DNA of 7,542 nucleotides from positions 1-7,542 of the forward strand of contig JADCGM010000004.1 in assembly GCA_020249025.1 (NCBI GenBank), written 5' to 3'. The translations under genes and the position numbers were made by a program. The notes beneath the pieces are model-generated. The model made no database searches, was not told where the DNA came from, and saw only the letters and a program-made list of their open reading frames with translations. The DNA comes from Alphaproteobacteria bacterium. Its GTDB lineage: Bacteria > Pseudomonadota > Alphaproteobacteria > Sphingomonadales > Sphingomonadaceae. Positions 5,564-7,542 of this stretch are shown here, one piece after another (position 1 is the stretch's first letter; every line of letters starts with the position of its first letter).

Positions 5564-7156
5564 CTACAGCACCAGCGCCGTCGGCCGCTGGCGGCGGAGC
5601 CAGCTGGCGACGATGAGGCGCGTCACGGTCACCGCGGTGAACACCGAGGTGACGATGCCGATGGTGAGAACGACGCCGAAGCCCTTGATCGGACCCGAGC
5701 CGAAGGAGATAATCACGATCGCCGCGATGGTGTTGGTCACGTTGGCGTCGAAGATGGTGCGGCTGGCCTCGCGGTAGCCGGTCTCGATCGAATGGACGAG
5801 ATTTCGCCCTTTCCGCATCTCTTCGCGGATGCGCTCGTTGATGAGCACGTTCGCGTCGACCGCCGCGCCGATGGTGAGAACGAGGCCGGCGATGCCCGGC
5901 AGCGTCAGCGTCGCCCCCGTCACCGACATCACCGCGAGGATGAGCAGCACGTTGAGGATCAGCGCGACGTTCGCATAAACGCCGAAGCGGCCGTAGGTCA
6001 TCAGCATGAAGACCGCGACCACGACCACCGAAACGATCGAGGCGATCGCGCCGGCGCGGATCGAGTCGGCGCCGAGGTCGGGACCGACGGTGCGTTCCTC
6101 GACCACTTTCAGCTCGACCGGCAGCTTGCCCGAGCGCAGCTGGATCGCCAGCTCGTTGGCGCTTTCGGTGGTGAAGTTGCCCGAGATCTGACCCGAACCG
6201 CCAAGGATCGGCTCGTTGATGTTCGGGGCAGAGATCACCTGATTGTCGAGAATGATCGCAAACGGCTTGCCGACATTCTCCGACGTGGTGCGGGCGAAGC
6301 GCTTGCCGCCGGCGCTGTCGAAGCGGAAGGACACGACCGGCATGCCGTTCTGGTCGTAGGCGCCCTGCGAATCGATGAGCTGGTCGCCGGTAATGATCGC
6401 GCGCCGCTTCACGACGGTGACGCCGCCGTCCTTGTTCGGCAGGATCTGCGAGCCTGCCGGCGCGCGGCCCTTGGCGACGTCGGCCGGATCGGCGTTGAGG
6501 TCGACGAGCTTGAACTCGAGTTTGGCGGTCTTGCCGATCAGCGCCTTGAGGCTGGTCGGGTCCTGCAGGCCCGGCACCTGGACGACGATGCGGTTGGTGC
6601 CCTGGCGGATGATCGTCGGCTCGCGGGTGCCGAGCGCGTCGATGAGGCGGCGGATGACCTCGACCGCCTGCGCCATCGCGCTGTCGACCGCTTCGGCAAG
6701 ACCCGCCTGCGTTGGCGTGACGACGACGCGGTTGCCGTCGACGACGCTGACGTCGATGTCGCGCTGGCCGGTGACGCCCAGCGGCCGGCTGATGCCGCGC
6801 ATCGCCTCGACGGCGCGGTCGGTGTCGGCGACGTCGCGGACGAGGAAGCTAATCCGTCCGTCCTTCACCGACAGGTCGCCATAGCCGATGCGGCCGCCGC
6901 CGGCGTCGCGCAGCTCGGCGCGGATCGATTCCTCGAGGGTTTCGAGCCGCGTCTTCAGCACGTCCGACGTATCGGCCTCCAGAAGCAGATGGCTGCCGCC
7001 GCGAAGGTCGAGACCAAGGTTGAGCTGCTTCTTGGGCAGCCAGTCAGGCACCTTGGACAGGGTCGATTCGGGCAGGAAGTTCGGCGCGGCGAACGCCAGG
7101 CCGATCACGAGCGTCAGGATGACGCTCCACACCTTCCACTTCGGAAAATCGAGCAT
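5564..7156 (-). CDS. secD: Protein translocase subunit SecD
   Basis: SecD partners SecF in the RND-related SecDF translocation motor of the inner membrane. The 530-aa protein has TM1 at about 9-25, the hallmark LGLDLRGGSHLLLE (47-60), and a large periplasmic region to about residue 365. That region includes the P1 segment with TNRIVVQVPGLQDP (187-200) and a head subdomain around 270-345. TM2-TM6 follow at about 367-387, 392-412, 416-436, 472-487 and 492-514. The TM4 motif GAAVDANVLINERIREE (430-446) carries Asp434, the expected proton-relay residue (Asp340 of the T. thermophilus SecDF fusion is the usual comparator). The length is a little below the roughly 615 aa of E. coli SecD and usual for alphaproteobacteria. 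The ATG at 7156 starts 6 nt after the yajC stop with only a weak GCGGA upstream, so it is probably read by coupling from yajC. Confidence 0.98.
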   Translation of the reverse strand: MLDFPKWKVWSVILTLVIGLAFAAPNFLPESTLSKVPDWLPKKQLNLGLDLRGGSHLLLEADTSDVLKTRLETLEESIRAELRDAGGGRIGYGDLSVKDGRISFLVRDVADTDRAVEAMRGISRPLGVTGQRDIDVSVVDGNRVVVTPTQAGLAEAVDSAMAQAVEVIRRLIDALGTREPTIIRQGTNRIVVQVPGLQDPTSLKALIGKTAKLEFKLVDLNADPADVAKGRAPAGSQILPNKDGGVTVVKRRAIITGDQLIDSQGAYDQNGMPVVSFRFDSAGGKRFARTTSENVGKPFAIILDNQVISAPNINEPILGGSGQISGNFTTESANELAIQLRSGKLPVELKVVEERTVGPDLGADSIRAGAIASIVSVVVVAVFMLMTYGRFGVYANVALILNVLLILAVMSVTGATLTLPGIAGLVLTIGAAVDANVLINERIREEMRKGRNLVHSIETGYREASRTIFDANVTNTIAAIVIISFGSGPIKGFGVVLTIGIVTSVFTAVTVTRLIVASWLRRQRPTALVL

Positions 7157-7162
7157 TCCGCG

Positions 7163-7507
7163 TTATTTCGCCGTGTCGTTGGCGGCCGCGGGGGCGCCGG
7201 GGTTCTTGACGTCGGAGAGCGTGCTCTTCAGCGCCTTGACCTTGACGTTGGGGGCCAGTTCGACCTCGACGTCGAAGTCACCGACCTTGGTGACCTTGCC
7301 GATGAGGCCGCCGCCGGTGACGACGGTATCCCCCTTCTTCACCGCGTCGATCATCGCGCGATGCTCCTTCACCCGCTTCTGCTGGGGGCGGATGAGAAGG
7401 AAGTAGAAGATGACGAAGATGAAGATGAGCGGCAGGAACTGCAGAAAGGCGTTCCCGGCGCTCGCCTGACCCGTCGCCGCCTGGGCGTAGGCCGGAGAGC
7501 TGAACAT
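7163..7507 (-). CDS. yajC: Preprotein translocase subunit YajC
   Basis: YajC is a small single-pass inner-membrane protein that associates with SecDF and, in E. coli, with YidC in the holo-translocon. The 114-aa product has a short Ala/Gln-rich N-terminus, one strongly hydrophobic segment at about 23-39 (FLPLIFIFVIFYFLLIRPQQ spans 24-43), and the family RPQQKRVKEH motif at 40-49. A small cytoplasmic domain follows, with KKGDTVVTGGGLIGKV (57-72). The low-complexity Ala/Pro tail (about 102-114) is not conserved. ATG at 7507 gives the normal YajC N-terminus, but no convincing Shine-Dalgarno sequence precedes it. It is the first gene of the operon seen here. Only 35 bp of upstream sequence is present, and I could not identify a promoter there. 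An upstream gene could belong to the same transcript outside the window. Confidence 0.96.
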   Translation of the reverse strand: MFSSPAYAQAATGQASAGNAFLQFLPLIFIFVIFYFLLIRPQQKRVKEHRAMIDAVKKGDTVVTGGGLIGKVTKVGDFDVEVELAPNVKVKALKSTLSDVKNPGAPAAANDTAK

Positions 7508-7542
7508 CGTAGGTTGCTTTCGGCTGCTTGTCCGGTTGTGAG

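Noticed and set aside
1..7542. Mobile element, CRISPR array, prophage or defence/toxin system
   Set aside because: All the coding space is explained by core genes. No transposase, integrase, direct-repeat array or attachment duplication of the tRNA 3' end was seen.

Overview
This GC-rich window carries core housekeeping genes with tight spacing. No mobile element, CRISPR array, phage gene or toxin system is visible. The gene set points to an alphaproteobacterium, most likely a sphingomonad: a yajC-secD-secF cluster followed by a small Mth938-type protein, a class II (plant/actinobacterial-type) DAHP synthase, and an RluB-type pseudouridine synthase with a Pro/Arg-rich N-terminus followed by rsmD. 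The taxonomic call is inference from family resemblance and gene order, not from a search.

Layout, left to right. A tRNA-Leu(CAA) gene lies on the minus strand at 25-109. A 79-bp divergent spacer separates it from a plus-strand pair, an RluB-family 23S rRNA pseudouridine synthase (189-1028) and rsmD, the 16S rRNA guanine-N2 methyltransferase (1025-1567), which overlap by 4 nt. A minus-strand acyl-CoA dehydrogenase (1591-2757) converges on rsmD across a 23-bp spacer containing a C6/G8 hairpin. It is divergent from the plus-strand class II DAHP synthase (2817-4205) across a 59-bp spacer with two adjacent TTGCG/CGCAA dyads. DAHP synthase in turn converges, with only 12 bp between stops, on a four-gene minus-strand operon read right to left: yajC (7507-7163), secD (7156-5564), secF (5554-4589) and the Mth938-like gene (4592-4218).

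How the genes work together. The first block is translation-related: a leucine tRNA and two rRNA modification enzymes, one per ribosomal subunit. The middle holds two unrelated metabolic genes, fatty- or branched-acyl-CoA oxidation and entry into the shikimate pathway. The right-hand block encodes the accessory part of the Sec protein export machinery (YajC, SecD, SecF), with gaps of 6 and 9 nt and a terminal 4-nt overlap that suggest one translationally coupled transcript.

There is no gene-free stretch above 300 bases. Two gene starts need correction from the longest open frame: the acyl-CoA dehydrogenase begins at 2757, not 2970, and the DAHP synthase at 2817, not 2781. I found no convincing undescribed system. 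The most interesting points are regulatory: paired dyads between the divergent metabolic genes, and two genes without Shine-Dalgarno sequences whose promoter-like boxes sit almost on the start codon.
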